The position numbers and the translations under genes were made by a program. From contig OY755189.1 in the NCBI GenBank assembly GCA_963576735.1, positions 2,108,001-2,172,000 on the forward strand: a stretch of DNA of 64,000 bases, written 5' to 3'. Below are positions 30,426 through 42,538 of the stretch, in pieces. Origin of the DNA: Bedellia somnulentella. Lineage: Eukaryota > Arthropoda > Insecta > Lepidoptera > Bedelliidae. Positions within the stretch are counted from its first letter, which is position 1, and each line of letters opens with the position of its first letter. The notes beneath the pieces were generated by a model. The model searched no databases. It saw only the letters and a list, made by a program, of their open reading frames with translations, and was not told the origin of the DNA.

Positions 30426-30830
30426 ACTTACTTATACTCACGCCCATTATTCCCATTGGGGTAGACAGAGACTATCGATCGCCACTTAGTACGACCTTGA
30501 CAACCACTCTTGCTTCCCTTACATTCATTATTCTTCTCATATATGCTCTTTTATTCTTCTCACTTCGGACCCCCGCCTTTATAAGAACGTTTTCTATCTG
30601 GTCAAGAAACGTTTTACGAGGCCGTTCTCTACTAACAATCCCATCCACATTGGCTCTATATATCTCTTTCGCTACTTTATTTTCATCCATTATCTCTATG
30701 TGCCCAAACCACCTCAACATTCCTTTTTCTATCTGGCATACTACGTCATCTTTCAAACCTACTCGTTCACGGATCACAGTATTTCTCATTCTATCACACA
30801 GCCTTACATTCAAATTCAAATTCATTTATT
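30426..30830 (-). mobile_element. RTE-like LINE C-terminal tail
   Basis: A 117-codon minus frame carries MLRWFGHIEIMDENKVAKEI, RPRKTFLDQIENVLIKAG and KNKRAYMRRIMNVREAR, then the 3' end with a GTAA tail (30424-30435). It is the best-preserved of at least six tails of this family here. It lacks RT. Confidence 0.8.
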
Positions 30831-30834
30831 TGCT

Positions 30835-31152
30835 ATGTAGAACATGGTACATTTGATGATACAACTTAATAATTTAGTTTCACATGTCTAACCTTTGTAG
30901 GTATGCAAATTATTTTGACACAATTAAATCACAATTAAGTTTTTACATTACAAATATTTTAAATTAACAATAATAATATGTCATGCGCAGTCTATAATGA
31001 AAATTAATTAAAATGTCATTTAATCCTAATTAAAATAATAATAATGAAAATTAATTTAAATGTCACTTAATCCTAATTTAAATAATAACAACCAATCTGA
31101 GCGTTTAACGTTTTAAATGTCAGGAATGTCACATTTCCTATTTTATTTAATA
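30835..31152. other. A+T-rich stretch, possible LINE 3' UTR
   Basis: Begins with short ATTCAAATTC repeats typical of a LINE tail on the minus strand. 31008-31085 holds an imperfect direct repeat of TGAAAATTAATTWAAATGTC. No gene. Confidence 0.4.
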
Positions 31153-31969
31153 CTAGTGGATCGTCCCAGCTTCGCACGGGTAGCGTTGCTTTTTTAAATA
31201 TCTGAGATTTCTTTCTTTAGTCACTGCTCAAGCATTGTGAAATTCAGCGCAATGTTTTCATTTTATTAAATTTATAGCACTCCCTAAACAGTGTAGTTTG
31301 GTGATTTTTAATGCGCTTTAATGAACGGTTCAGTATTTCCGTTTAATAGCAAATTTGGGAATAAAACGCTATGAAGTATTTATAACAATCTAAAAAATAA
31401 ATCATTACGTGTTGTAGGATGCAACTACTGGCGCCATCTAGTATGTTATATGTAAATTAGTAACGATTCGGTTTTGGTGACGGGCGCGATGGCTTATTTT
31501 ATGTATAATTTCGGTGTTTCTCTACCGATTTCTATGATTCTTTTTTTGTTGAATAGGTAATAATGTTACCTTTTTTAAATTAGGGATGAGTGAGAGGTTT
31601 ACAAACGTAAGAGTAAACAAATATAATCAGAGTGTTCCGAACTGCTAAGCTATCAGGAATTACACGTGTTATTGTGAGTCAACCGTAAAAGATAGACATA
31701 AACTGTTGAGGTTTTGTTTTAGATAATTTTATGAAGAATATTTCCGTCATACATTATTTCTATGTAAGTTTAACCATTAAGGCTGCACACGCGACGGAAG
31801 CTTAAAAAATGTAGTAACTTCTCCCGTTTTCCCAAAATTTCCCAAAATTCCCCTTTACTACTCTGCTGGAAAGTATACAAAAACGTGCCCAGGAGTATGG
31901 AGAATAATTGTACCAAGTTTCGTTAAAATCCGTCGAGTAGTTTTTGTTTCCATAAGGAACATACAAACC

Positions 31970-32003
<34 letters not shown>

Positions 32004-32122
32004 AATTTTACTGATTGCATTTTTGGCATCAGTATCGATTACTAATCACCACCTGATAGTTATTTTGAAAATATATTTCATGTACAGAATTGACCTCTCT
32101 ACAGATTTATTATAAGTATAGA
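31153..32122 (-). mobile_element. Non-autonomous Helitron, 970 bp, uninterrupted
   Basis: On the minus strand it starts A|TCTATACTTATAATAAATC and ends with CCCGTGCGAAGCTGGG followed by CCACTAG|T, a hairpin-like 3' end plus the CTAG terminus. No coding capacity. It carries a (CAGA)n microsatellite at 31971-32001. Its sister copy is at 49855-51043 in the opposite orientation. Confidence 0.9.
31971..32001. repeat. (CAGA)n microsatellite inside the Helitron
   Basis: About eight units; the sister Helitron has only about four, so the array length has drifted since insertion. Confidence 0.85.
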
Positions 32123-32124
32123 TG

Positions 32125-33045
32125 TCAGCCATTATTATTATAACTATAAAATTCGTTTAAATTATAAAAACAGTTTTGAACCAACCACTCTTTCAGATGT
32201 TTTTTGAAAAGGGTTAATTGGCTTACCTTTTATACATTCAGGAATGTTGTTAAAAATGTGTGGCATCATTACACTGCAAGATTTCCCTCGTAGGGCCGTC
32301 GATGACGCTGGGATTTTTATGTTATTTGGAAACTTGTTATGGAGCCTGCTACCTTCGTTGTACATCTTTTCAAATAACAATGAATTTTGTTTTACAAAAA
32401 CACAAATTTCATAAATGTAGATACTTGCAAGTGTTAATAGTTTCAGTTCTACAAAATAAGACCTACATGACTCACGAGGCTCCAGTCCAATAATAGTTCT
32501 TATACACCTTTTCTGTAGAATGAACAAAGTTTGGACATCTGTCGAGTGACCCCACACAACTATGCCATACCTTAACGCCGATTCCACATAACCATGATAA
32601 GCAAGTATTGCTGTTTGCCGGTTGACGGTTGTGGCAAGTCTATATAGGACATATACAAATTTGTTTATTTTTCCAAATACTTTTTCAACATGGTGTTTCC
32701 AATTCATTTGACAATCTAGTTGGATACCTAAAAAATTTATACAATTTACTTCTTTTACAGATTGTTCTCTATATTTTATATTTATTAAAGTCCCGGGCTT
32801 CACTCTATTGTAAAATTGCATATAACATGTCTTGTCTATATTAAAACTAAGATTATTTGCGGTCATCCATTGAATAATTAAAGTTAAGGTGTTATCTATG
32901 TCAATTTGAAAATTAATGTCATTTTTAAAACTTATAACTACAGAGATGTCATCAGCAAACAAAGTGCATGAGTGCTTGGTCACATTCGGGAGGTCATTAA
33001 TATATAAAAGAAAAAGTAAAGGAGCCAAGATAACTCTTACTACTT
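32125..33045 (-). mobile_element. LINE RT C-terminal half (jockey/CR1-like)
   Basis: The minus frame (33028-32162, 288 codons) starts inside the palm with APLLFLLYINDLPNVTK and has the catalytic box LFADDISVV. Thumb and C-terminal parts follow (CINFLGIQLDCQMNWKHHV, then VVWGHSTDVQ). 5' truncated right where the plus-strand LINE begins. Different family from the neighbour. Confidence 0.85.
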
Positions 33046-36000
33046 ATAATCATCCTAATTTACTTCATTCGCTGCTATCTTTCCTGTTGTTCTGCTTTAA
33101 CAAATGGCTAGTCTAAATATTTACCATCAAAATGTACGCGGACTGCGCACTAAAACGTGTGAATTCTTAAGAAATGTTTACCTCAACACTTATGACATTA
33201 TATCAATTACAGAGACTTGGTTAATCGACAGCATTCAGGATATGGAAATGTTTGATGCTAGGTATCTGGTCTGGAAACGACACCGTGATTACGAGTTTAC
33301 AGGTCAAGCCAAGGGCGGAGGTGTTCTCATGGCAGTAAGGCGAGATCTCAATACAATTGAGCGGGAAGATTGGCGTAGCTCTGCAGAAGATATTTGGATT
33401 ACGGTCACTCATAAAAGTAAACGTCCTTGTGCCTCATATAACATTCACATCTGTACTGTTTACCTGTGTGATCAGAAACGTGGCCTATCTTATAACGATC
33501 AATTAAGAAACTTTTCAGATAAACTGTATGATTTAGTAATCTTTAGATAAATTTATAATTTTGGGAGATTTCAATTTAAGTGGTCACGTAGGATGGAGTA
33601 GAATCGGTGATAGTTTAGAACTTTGGCCCACTGAATATAGTAGTAGCGAACCAATAGTTAATTTTATTGACACCATAGCCGCATGCAACTTATCTCAATT
33701 TAATGGTGAAGTGAACTGTAATGACCGAGTACTAGACCTTGTACTGTCAAATGATGTAGTTAATGTACAATCGTGTGATGCCCCTCTTGTAAGCAAAGAT
33801 CCTCTTGTAAGCGAAGATCCTCATCACCGATCTCTTGTCATTGAGGCTAAATTCGTTGAACTCCATAGGTTAGAAGAACTTCCTCAATATAGATACGATT
33901 TCAAGCGGGGAGACTATGATACCATCTCTGCAGAACTCAAAGCTGTAGATTGGTCAGCACTTCTTAGAGCTGGAAGCGTAGACGATGCAGTCGATCTACT
34001 ATACCAAAAGATATATAAGCTTCGTGATATGTACATACCGAAGAAACTTGTTAAACCTAACGTGTATCCGGCCTGGTACAATAGTACATTAAAAAAGATA
34101 TTAAAAGAGAAATTTAAATTTCATCAAAAATTCAAAGTTTACAGTAACACCGTTGACTACCAAACCTTTTCACTTCTTCGACAAAGAGCAGCCTTAGTGG
34201 AAGAAAATTGTTATAACCAGTATATGAAAGATATCCAGTCTTCCATCATTAAGGATCCCAAAGCTTTTTGGTCATATGCTAAAAGTAAGTATAAGTCTAA
34301 TTCCTTTCCTAAAATTATGAAGTACAAAGATGTCACTGCTGACACAGGCCAGGATATCAGCAATTTGTTCGCTACTTATTTCCACTCTACTTTCTCTATT
34401 GGTAACCCTAGCACTACAAGCATTACAAACTTAAGTCATGAAAAGACCATCCCTGTCACAGCTTGCAGCCTGTCTTCAATTGAGGTGTCTCAAACTGAAG
34501 TACTTAAGTTACTTAAATCACTAGACCTTTCTAAAGCTGGCGGTCCTGATCTGATACCACCTTTATATATAGTTAAGTGTGCTGAGGCACTGTCGATCCC
34601 TATATATATTTTATACACTAGGTCTTTGCAGGAAGGTGTCGTGCCCAAAATTTGGAAGTCCGCATTTGTATCACCCGTTCACAAAAAAGGAGATAAAGCT
34701 AATGTAGAAAATTACAGACCTATCTCTAAGTTATGTCTCTTTGCAAAAATTTTGGAAAGATTGGTATATAACCAACTTTATGCAGCTTTAAAGTCTTCAT
34801 TCAGCCTTGAGCAACACGGCTTTTTGAAAAAACGGTCTACAACATCTAATTTAATTCTCGCCCATGATCTTATATCGAAAGGTATGGATGAAGGTAGTCA
34901 GGTTGATGTCATATACACCGACTACAGCAAGTGTTTTGATTGAATTGACCACAGCCTACTCCTTGCCAAGCTATCCGTTGCTGGCATTCATGGTGACTTG
35001 CTAAGATGGTTCTCTTCATATATTGAAAATCGTAGTCAGGCAGTAGTTCTCTCAGGTTTCTCATCTAACTGGACTATAATACCATCAGGAGTACCTCAAG
35101 GATCCTTATTAGGGCCTCTTCTATTTATAATATTTATCAATGAAATTAATTACTGTTTCCACAACTCTAAGATATTATTATTTGCAGACGATATGAAAGT
35201 TTTGAAAACCATTAATGACCAGCTTGACATGGAACTACTCCAAAACGATCTGGACCGATTTACTCTATATTGCGAAGAGAATAAGCTAGGTCTAAATGTA
35301 TCTAAATGTTTCTATGTAAGTTACTCACGCAAATCAAGAGTTTTGAACAATAATTATATTTTAAAAGGACAAAATGTTCAGAAAGTCGATGTGATTAGGG
35401 ACCTGGGAGTACTATTTGACTCTAAGCTGTTGTTTGATAAACATGTGGACAGTATAGTATCAAAGTCATCAAAAGCTCTGGGATTCTTGATGAGAACTTG
35501 CGCTGGTTTTGATAATATCAAGGCTATTAAGATCATCTACTGCTCGTTTGTTAGAAGCCATTTAGAATACGCGGCGCAAGTGTGGAACCCGAACTATAAC
35601 ATCTATATTCGGCGTATCGAGGGTATCCAAAGGAGATTCCTTCGATATGTTGACTACAAAACGCGACAATATACAGCCGGTTACCATCAGAGATGCATTC
35701 GATATCATTTCTTGTCCCTTGAAGCCAGGCGCCATATAAGTGACATGTGTTACTTGTTTAATATTGTTAGAGGAGTAGTGGATTGTCCCGAGTTGCTTAG
35801 CAAAATTTACCTACGCACCAACCAAAAGGCCTTAAGGAAACGACCCGTCTTAAGTGTCCCAAAAGCTAATACCAATTATAGGCGTAACTCATTTTTATTA
35901 CGTGCATGTACTAAATTTAATGAATCAATGGTAGATTTAGATATTTTTGATACAAGCACTACAAGAGTAAGGAAATTATTAACCAATTTACATTTCGGCC

Positions 36001-36185
36001 AATAATTCCTACACTAACCTCAACATTATTATTATTTAATTTCTACCTAAATATTTTAGTTCTGTAAGTATTATGTAATTTTTCTATAGGTGAAGATTTG
36101 TAAATGGCATTGTGTATTCATAATTAGTATTATATTGTTTATATTGGTCTGTTAATCTTCCAAAGAAAATAAAATAAAATAAAAT
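33045..36185 (+). mobile_element. Near-complete jockey-like LINE with (TAAAA)n tail
   Basis: Plus-strand element with endonuclease, RT and C-terminal regions, 3' UTR and a TAAAA-repeat tail at 36166-36185. No ORF1 (gag-like) frame lies upstream, so it is 5' truncated or belongs to an ORF1-less copy. Left boundary approximate. Confidence 0.85.
33104..36005 (+). pseudogene. Endonuclease-reverse transcriptase, one frameshift and one stop
   Basis: Starts MASLNIYHQNVRGLRTK, the typical AP-endonuclease opening, with ISITETWL (catalytic Glu). A frameshift near 33540 precedes LGDFNLSG, still part of the nuclease. RT motifs follow: YRPISKLCLFAKILERL, motif A YTDYSKCFD, then a TGA at 34941-34943 directly after motif A where a charged residue is usual. 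Motif B is SGVPQGSLLGPLLF and the catalytic box LLFADDMKV. The C-terminus ends at 36005. Two lesions in about 960 codons and all catalytic residues present imply a young inactive copy. Confidence 0.9.
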
Positions 36186-37115
36186 AACAATGTCACATTC
36201 TGTTATACTTTTCTCTCTTTCAAAAACCATTGTTTTGGTTTTGTCCACATTCACTCTCATTCCCTTTTTTTCGAAAGACTTACACGCAATGTTCACCATC
36301 TCCTGCAACTCATTTACCGTTGATGCAAGTAACACTTGATCGTCAGCGTATAAGAGGCATTTAATGATGAACCCTCTCATTTTCAGTCCATAATAACTTT
36401 CGCGCAGTTCTTTCAAACAGTCGTCCATCAACAAATTGAAGAGCCGCGGAGAAGCCACACAACCCTGTCGAACACACCTAGAGATCTCAAACCAGTCCGT
36501 GTCTTCTCCGTTTACTCTCACACATGCATTGGAATCCTCATAGAGTGACTCCAATGCACGTATAAGTTGGCTCCCCAAACCGAACTTAGACAACACCTTC
36601 CACAAATACTTTCTTACTACCCTATCATACGCCTTCTCCAAATCAATGAAGGTGCAATACACTTTTTGGTTTTTTGCCAAAATTTCTCTCTGATGCACCT
36701 TAAGGAGAAGACTTGATTCATACATCCCATTCCCTTCCTAAATCCTGCTTGTACATCCCAAAAATTTTTCATCCGTTTCTTTCATCACCCTTTCGATCAG
36801 AACATTCGCATACAATTTGCCGACAACACGGAGTAGGCTGATACCACGGTAGTTTTTTGCTTCTTGGCATGACCCTTTCCCTTTATAAAGGGGCACAATC
36901 ACGGCTTTATACCAATCTTTTGGTACTTTGCCAAGTGCCCAACACTTTTGAAAAAGGAAGAACAGCCAAGAAGCCATTAACCCTTTACCAGCCCTCAGCA
37001 TTTCGAAAGAATTTAAGAAATTTAAGAATTCAAGCTTTAAAAGTGATGGCAACTCCGCAAAAGCCTTGGAAGACTGTATCAACATCGCGTGATTGTTCAT
37101 ATCTTCATTAGAAGT
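36186..37115 (-). mobile_element. RTE-like LINE RT fragment, one frameshift
   Basis: The minus frame 37100-36738 has KDWYKAVIVPLYKGKGSCQE and NYRGISLLRVVGKLYANVL. After a frameshift near 36730 the frame 36725-36190 has FIDLEKAYDRV (motif A), RQGCVASPRLFNLLMDDCL (motif B) and LLYADDQVLLAS (catalytic). The N-terminal endonuclease and the C-terminal tail are missing. Its 3' side stops exactly at the tail of the plus-strand LINE. Confidence 0.85.
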
Positions 37116-37820
37116 TATACAATGACAGCTTGTAAGCCAATCAGTTCAGCTGACAATGTCACGTTGGTCTTAGTGTTGCTAGGGTTAGCTCTCATTGTTT
37201 TCCTAATTTATTATTAATTTGCCCCACTTTTGGGACGGAAGATGTATCATGGCTGTATAAATTTAACATTAGTGGTATCTCGTTTTTTTCTTCTGACAGA
37301 GCATATAATAACAATCTTAATGTGACGATGGCTAATGTAAAGCTACTTTCACCGACTACTCCTAAATAGAGACGAACCAAAATAACCGCTCTCTATTTGT
37401 AGAGTCAAAGATAAATTCCTTTATTGTCAGTGGTGTAACAACATTGCCTTATCGCCGATTTAATTCCAAATCATCATTGACGGAATTTCCAGGATCCTTT
37501 GGTACTTAACTTGTGCCTTTGACCAGTTTTAGTATACGTTCTATACTGCTTAATTACTTCAACTCATACGATACTTAACCACTCATAAAAAAAACTAGTG
37601 TCTCTCATTATTGCTTAAAAATTATCAATACATATAGCTTGAAGAAACTGTTTAAAATTCCCCAAATTCCGGCAAAGTAATCCTGAACTCAAATCCCGCT
37701 GTCCCGCTATAGGGCGGGCGGCGCAGTAGTGTAACGGGGGCGCGGCGCGCGGGGCGGGCGGGAGGCGGGGCGGCGCAGTGCGGCCGTATCGAGCGAGGCG
37801 GCAGTGCGCCGTGCTCCGGC
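37116..37820 (+). other. Upstream region of the exchanger gene, GC-rich near the start
   Basis: 37116-37660 is ordinary A+T-rich sequence. From about 37690 GC and CpG content rise sharply up to the ATG at 37821. This suggests a 5' UTR/promoter zone, but no TATA or initiator motif was confidently placed. Confidence 0.5.
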
Positions 37821-38574
37821 ATGGGAGGAGGAGCGGCCGTGCTGCTCGCGCTGCTGGCCGCGGCGCGGGCCGACAACGCGACCGACTACATCGACGCACC
37901 CTCGCCAACAACACCGCAAGACGAGAAAACCCCGCTCTTCCCACCCGACCTATTCACCGAGGAGCAACGCCGCTCCGGGGCCGTCGTCTTTCACATCCTC
38001 GGCATGGGATACATGTTCGTAGCTCTCGCTATCGTCTGCGATGAGTTCTTCGTGCCGTCCCTCGACGTGATCATCGAACGCCTCGCCATCCGCGATGACG
38101 TCGCCGGAGCTACGTTCATGGCAGCCGGAGGCTCTGCCCCCGAGCTTTTCACATCCGTCATCGGCGTATTCGTCTCCTTCGATGATGTCGGTATCGGAAC
38201 GATCGTCGGCTCAGCTGTCTTCAACATCCTCTTCGTGATAGGGGCGTGCGCACTCTTTTCGCGAACCACTCTATCTTTAACTTGGTGGCCCCTTTTCCGA
38301 GACTGTACGTTTTACTCTATCAGCCTTCTCGTGTTGATTTACTGTTTTCGGGACAATAAAATATATTGGCAAGAAGCCCTGGTGCTGTTTTCGCTGTATG
38401 GCTTCTATGTGATGTTCATGAGGTGGAACCAGCCGGTGGAGCGGATGGTCAAGAAGTTGATCTATAAAAACAAGGTGACGAGGGTGAGGAGTACTGACCA
38501 GTTGATGCCCACGGTGAGCCCGCCCGCTGTCTCGCATGTCACTGAAACACCCACCTTAGATTTCCAAATCTTTT
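37821..38574 (+). CDS. Na+/K+/Ca2+ exchanger (SLC24/NCKX family), first coding exon
   Basis: NCKX proteins export Ca2+ across the plasma membrane using the Na+ and K+ gradients. The exon encodes 251 residues plus one base. Signal peptide about 1-17 ([15 protein letters not shown] is hydrophobic and Ala-rich), then a short acidic/Pro luminal segment, [20 protein letters not shown] (40-59) and a first membrane helix. The alpha-1 repeat is [20 protein letters not shown] (96-115) with [12 protein letters not shown] (126-137), carrying the ion-binding Glu in APELF. Further membrane segments lie at about 162-178 and 185-201, then the start of the cytosolic loop. A good donor (TTTTGTAAGT) ends the exon at 38574. 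The alpha-2 half is not found in the window. AAGGSAPEL has Gly where many relatives have Ser. Which paralogue it is cannot be decided here. Confidence 0.92.
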
Positions 38575-39499
38575 GTAAGTTACTTGGTACCGCTAGCACG
38601 CTTTCACCAGTTCACGTTTTAATGCATGATTTTACATCCATGGAAAAGTTTTCCGCGCAAAAGTAGGTTAGTAGTGGAGCGTTAATAAAGTAGCTATTAG
38701 CGTAAGTTTCGGATATGCAGTTTGCAGATAATTGTAACACTTTGATTTGACTACAATTAAAATATACCAGATGATAGTTTATATAGATAGTTTTACTACA
38801 TTAGATAGGATAGTTGCATAATTCTTTTTACTTCCGCAAAGTTAACAAATTAAAATCTCTATTAAACTTCCATTAAAGAAACTAGAAAAATTTACTGCAA
38901 AATTAATATGGAATTGCGTTGAGGCCGCACTTTTATGCTTTTGATTTATTTTGGAGACCGTTCAACTTTACTGAAAAAAATTAGTCAGGATTATGTAACG
39001 ATAACACTGGCCAAATGCAAGAACTAATAATGATTTACGATCTGCTTAATTTGATGTTACCATGTAACAGCAAGTTTAATACTCTATTTTCTCAAATGAA
39101 CCCAATATTGATGTGACCCACTGAGAATTGGGTGGTTTTTAATAGTGGCATGTGAACAATTATGCGGGACCAATGGTAGAAAACTGTGTGTCATGTCATG
39201 ACTCATGATCTTGGTTCAAATTATATTGATTTATCAATGAGTAATAAAGTCAATTCAATTTGGTGCGAACGTATGGAATACAAATATACCACAAAATTTA
39301 ATTGCTCTTGATCTGAGACTGACAATTTCAATGATGCGAGAAGTGACAAAAGATAGACTTTATCATTGTTTATTTAAAACTTTACGAATTTTCAAATATT
39401 TCTTTATAAAAGTAACCGAACAATTAATAGGGATACAATACTATTCACAGTCCCTTATAACATTGGTATTAAAGTACGTGGATATATTCTAATATAAAT
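38575..39499. other. Exchanger intron 1, proximal part
   Basis: A+T-rich with no gene or recognisable repeat. The frame runs on 30 codons past the donor, which is why an unspliced reading gives a longer protein. Confidence 0.5.
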
Positions 39500-39895
39500 A
39501 CATTCATATGCTCACGGCGATAAATCCCTAGAAGGGGTAGCCAGAGCTTAGGAATTGGAAACTCCTCGGAAAGTTGAGTGAGGAAAAGATGGTAAAATAA
39601 AGGCTGTTGTTGATGGGTCTCCAACCGCATCGCCCAAAAATCCCTTGAAAGTACCAATACCGTTAGTCGCCTCTTACGTGCACCCACCGGAAGAAATGGG
39701 ATAGTGCTATTGCATATTGCAGCCACTTTTGGAAGTTGATTTGGGAAAAGATGGTAATAATTAATGTTTTTGGTGACGGGTCTCCAACCACATCGCCCAA
39801 AATTCACTTAAAAAGCCCCAATACCCTTAGTCGCCTCTTACGATCACCCACGGGTAGAAATGGGGTAGTGTTATTCTAAGGCGACACTACACGGC
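39500..39895 (-). repeat. Two family A copies in tandem, same strand
   Basis: 39500-39711 belongs to the GGTGGGTGTACGTAAGAGG subfamily and lacks the part beyond GTGCTATT. 39719-39895 belongs to the CGTGGGTGATCGTAAGAGG subfamily and lacks the 3' end. Different subfamilies, so two insertions rather than one duplication. Confidence 0.85.
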
Positions 39896-40740
39896 ATACA
39901 TTGAAGACTCTTTTACTTATTATTTACTACCCATTAAGATTTATAGATAACCACTTTGTCCGATCCTGTCAAACCTTTTCTCACTTCCCTTACTTTCATC
40001 AATCGTACATCTATAGTTCTTTTCAATTTGACTTTACCGTTTTTTTAAATCGCTTTTTATTTTGACTTGGGATCTATTGAATTAAGCTGCTAAAAAGCTC
40101 ACAAATCTCAATAGCAGGTATTAAATTATAATATTTATTAAAAGATGGTCAGTTTGTCATAACAAATGGCTTCCGTTCACATCCGTCAAATTTTGTTGCG
40201 TGACTACGAAAATTTCTTCTTTTACGCGCGAGTATACATTGGTTGCTTTTATTTTCCTTTAAGAAGACCCTTTCATTGACCTAAAACTACGAATTTAGTC
40301 ATATTATAATGTTGGTGAAGGCTATATTACTCCCATATAATTTTTGTTAGTTCAGATCAAACTTCACATTGTTTTATTGATATACGTACTACATGTTAAC
40401 ACCCTTCTTCGTGAAGCAACCATAATTTTATAATTAACAATTACCAAGCCACTAAAATTACTGACGCTAAAATTACCGAAAAACACCCTGGCCTTAAATT
40501 CTTGCCAAGATCATCATGTTAAGAAAACGAATTTCCGTGCTAGCGAACCTCATATTGGTGAAATATAGCTCCGACTTAGGTAAAGTAACATTATAGTGTT
40601 AAGGTAGGATAGTAAGTTTTGCAAAAAAATTTGAATGTTTTTGTTCATGAAAACCTCATGTGGGGATTATTAGTAATAAATAAAGGAAAGAAAATGTTTG
40701 ACATATACACGGTTCCCACGGTACACGGTACGGTACCATT
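39896..40740. other. Intron stretch, nothing recognised
   Basis: A+T-rich, no open frame of note. 40706-40735 has short GGTACACGGTACGGTACC-like palindromic repetition just before the tRNA-like sequence. Confidence 0.4.
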
Positions 40741-40813
40741 GAAACGGTAACACAATTGGCAGAGCGACGGGGGCGTATACCCGAGGTCGCGGGTTCGATT
40801 CCCGCCTATGTCG
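40741..40813 (+). repeat. tRNA-like sequence (copy 3 of 3)
   Basis: AACACAATTGGCAGAGCGAC and an intact B box GCGGGTTCGATTCCCGC, followed by AAATTTTTCTTTCC. Here the upstream LINE block is absent, so the repeated unit is the tRNA-like part plus its 3' flank. Confidence 0.65.
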
Positions 40814-41049
40814 AAATTTTTCTTTCCTTTATTTATTACTGATATAAATATTAGTTTGACAAGATTAGTTGCTAACCGTATCGCTCTTGAATTATCATGA
40901 CCTTATCTACAGGTCTAAAAGTTGACTTGTTATCATATATTCACTTATTGGAACCCTGATAACGGTCATTTTGCGACCGTAGCGTCGAAATTTCAAGATA
41001 TAGATGTCAGAGTCATACATTTGTATTTTGAAAGGTTGAATTGAGAATT

Positions 41050-41252
41050 GAATAGTGTTGGCGTAGAATATCACTATCACATTTTTTAAAGTAATTATTG
41101 GGCGACGCAGTTGGGGTCCATAAACAACAACATTCATTTTACTACTCTCCTCTCAGCTTTCAAAAGTGAGAAGAGAGAGAGAGAAAGAGAGAGAAATTCT
41201 TATTCTAAATCTTGGGCTACCCCTTCCAGGAATTAATAAACATAAGTGTATG
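41050..41252 (+). repeat. Degenerate family A copy with (GA)n expansion
   Basis: TGTTGGCGTAGAATATCACT to CTACCCCTTCCAGGAATTAA. A GA-rich tract (41168-41195) has expanded in place of the GTGGCTGAGG region. Confidence 0.65.
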
Positions 41253-41581
41253 TTTGTACCTGAATTCTTATAAACTTAACTAGCGTGACAATTACCGGTC
41301 GCAGAAAATTCGCAATCAAGATGGTTACACTCAGGCGATAAACGCACTGACCTCATATCAGACATTGTAAGGTTTCCGTTTTAGATAGGGAACCCATTGA
41401 AATTTATTTATTAGGTAAAGTTTGAAATAATTCAAATGAATTTATTTGCAAATACATAATGTTAATTATTAAAGTACTACTTAGATAACTCAAAGGGGAA
41501 ACCGCCGTTTGTAATGAAGAAAAGCTTGAGTTCAAATTCTGAGTCAACTATATATAGTATAGTGATAGATAGTCTCAACTC

Positions 41582-41745
41582 AACTCAAGCGTTCACGCCA
41601 TATATCATCAAAGGGGTTGGCAGAGGTACTCATACTTTTGAACATCACGTGATCGTAACCTGGTGTTCAGAGTACCTACGTTTTGTTTGGACAGTGTACT
41701 CACGTGATAGGGTCAAGTACAGACACGCCTACTCCAACGTATCTT
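41582..41745 (-). repeat. Family B SINE 3' half
   Basis: AAGCGTTCACGCCATATATC to GTACTCACGTGATAGGGTCA. 41253-41581 otherwise shows nothing recognisable apart from a LINE-like AATGAATTTATTTGCAAATAC. Confidence 0.75.
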
Positions 41746-41756
41746 TTCTTAAAATA

Positions 41757-42005
41757 TATACATACATACATATACATGGCTATAAATCCCTAAAAGAGGT
41801 AGCCAGAGCTGAGAAATTAGAAATTCCTCAGCCACTTTTGGAAGTTGAATGGGGAAAAGATGGTAGAATAAAGGTTGTTGGTGATGGGTCTCCAACTGCA
41901 TCGCCCAAAAATCCCTTAAAAAGCCCTAATACCGTTAGTCACCTCTTACGTACTCCCACCGGTAGAAATGGGGTAGTGCTATTCTAAGCCGACACTACAC
42001 AGCTA
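41757..42005 (-). mobile_element. Family A retroposon, full length
   Basis: Minus-strand copy directly after the family B piece; ends CACTACACAGC. Part of it is open on the plus strand but this is not a gene. Confidence 0.9.
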
Positions 42006-42019
42006 AAATTATTCAAAAT

Positions 42020-42255
42020 ATATCTATGGTTGATTTATCAGGGTTGTAAACAGTAAGGGATAGTAATGATATCGAAGGTTTATTTGTGCATAATATTATG
42101 ATACCTTTTATTTAAGTCATGTGAAAGTGTATTCATAAAAGGCATCGATATAGGTTTGCTCTCTATCACGTGAATGCACTGTCAAACCTGTGTAACCTCC
42201 CAAAATGGGTACTCTGTACTCCAGGCGACACTTGATATTCAGAAGTTCTAAATTA
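42020..42255 (+). repeat. Degenerate family B copy
   Basis: GGTTGATTTATCAGGGTTGT through GGTACTCTGTACTCCAGGCG; head missing, strongly diverged. Confidence 0.65.
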
Positions 42256-42538
42256 TTTAAAATTTTATTTGTCAAGAAGTCATAAAAGCATTTTGTCGTT
42301 TCTTCTCTCCACTATATATTCAAATTTTCTTACTTGATTTTGAATCATAAACCATTAAGTTTTCGTATGTAGTTACGATACCAATTTCGGCAATGCTATC
42401 CCCAATATAAAGTTACGACATAGGCTATTGGGCCATTATATCTATTATCTATCCGTACAATCTTATGGCAACCACTATATATTCTAGTTATCAATTAGAC
42501 ATATCCTTTGCAATGTTTATTTCCATATGTATGTATAT

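Noticed and set aside
37615..37944. GC-rich minus-strand open frames over the exchanger start
   Set aside because: Arg/Ala/Pro-rich shadows produced by the high GC of the first exon.
41514..41987. 157-codon plus-strand open frame
   Set aside because: It runs through a family B fragment and a family A copy; the residues are translated repeat sequence.
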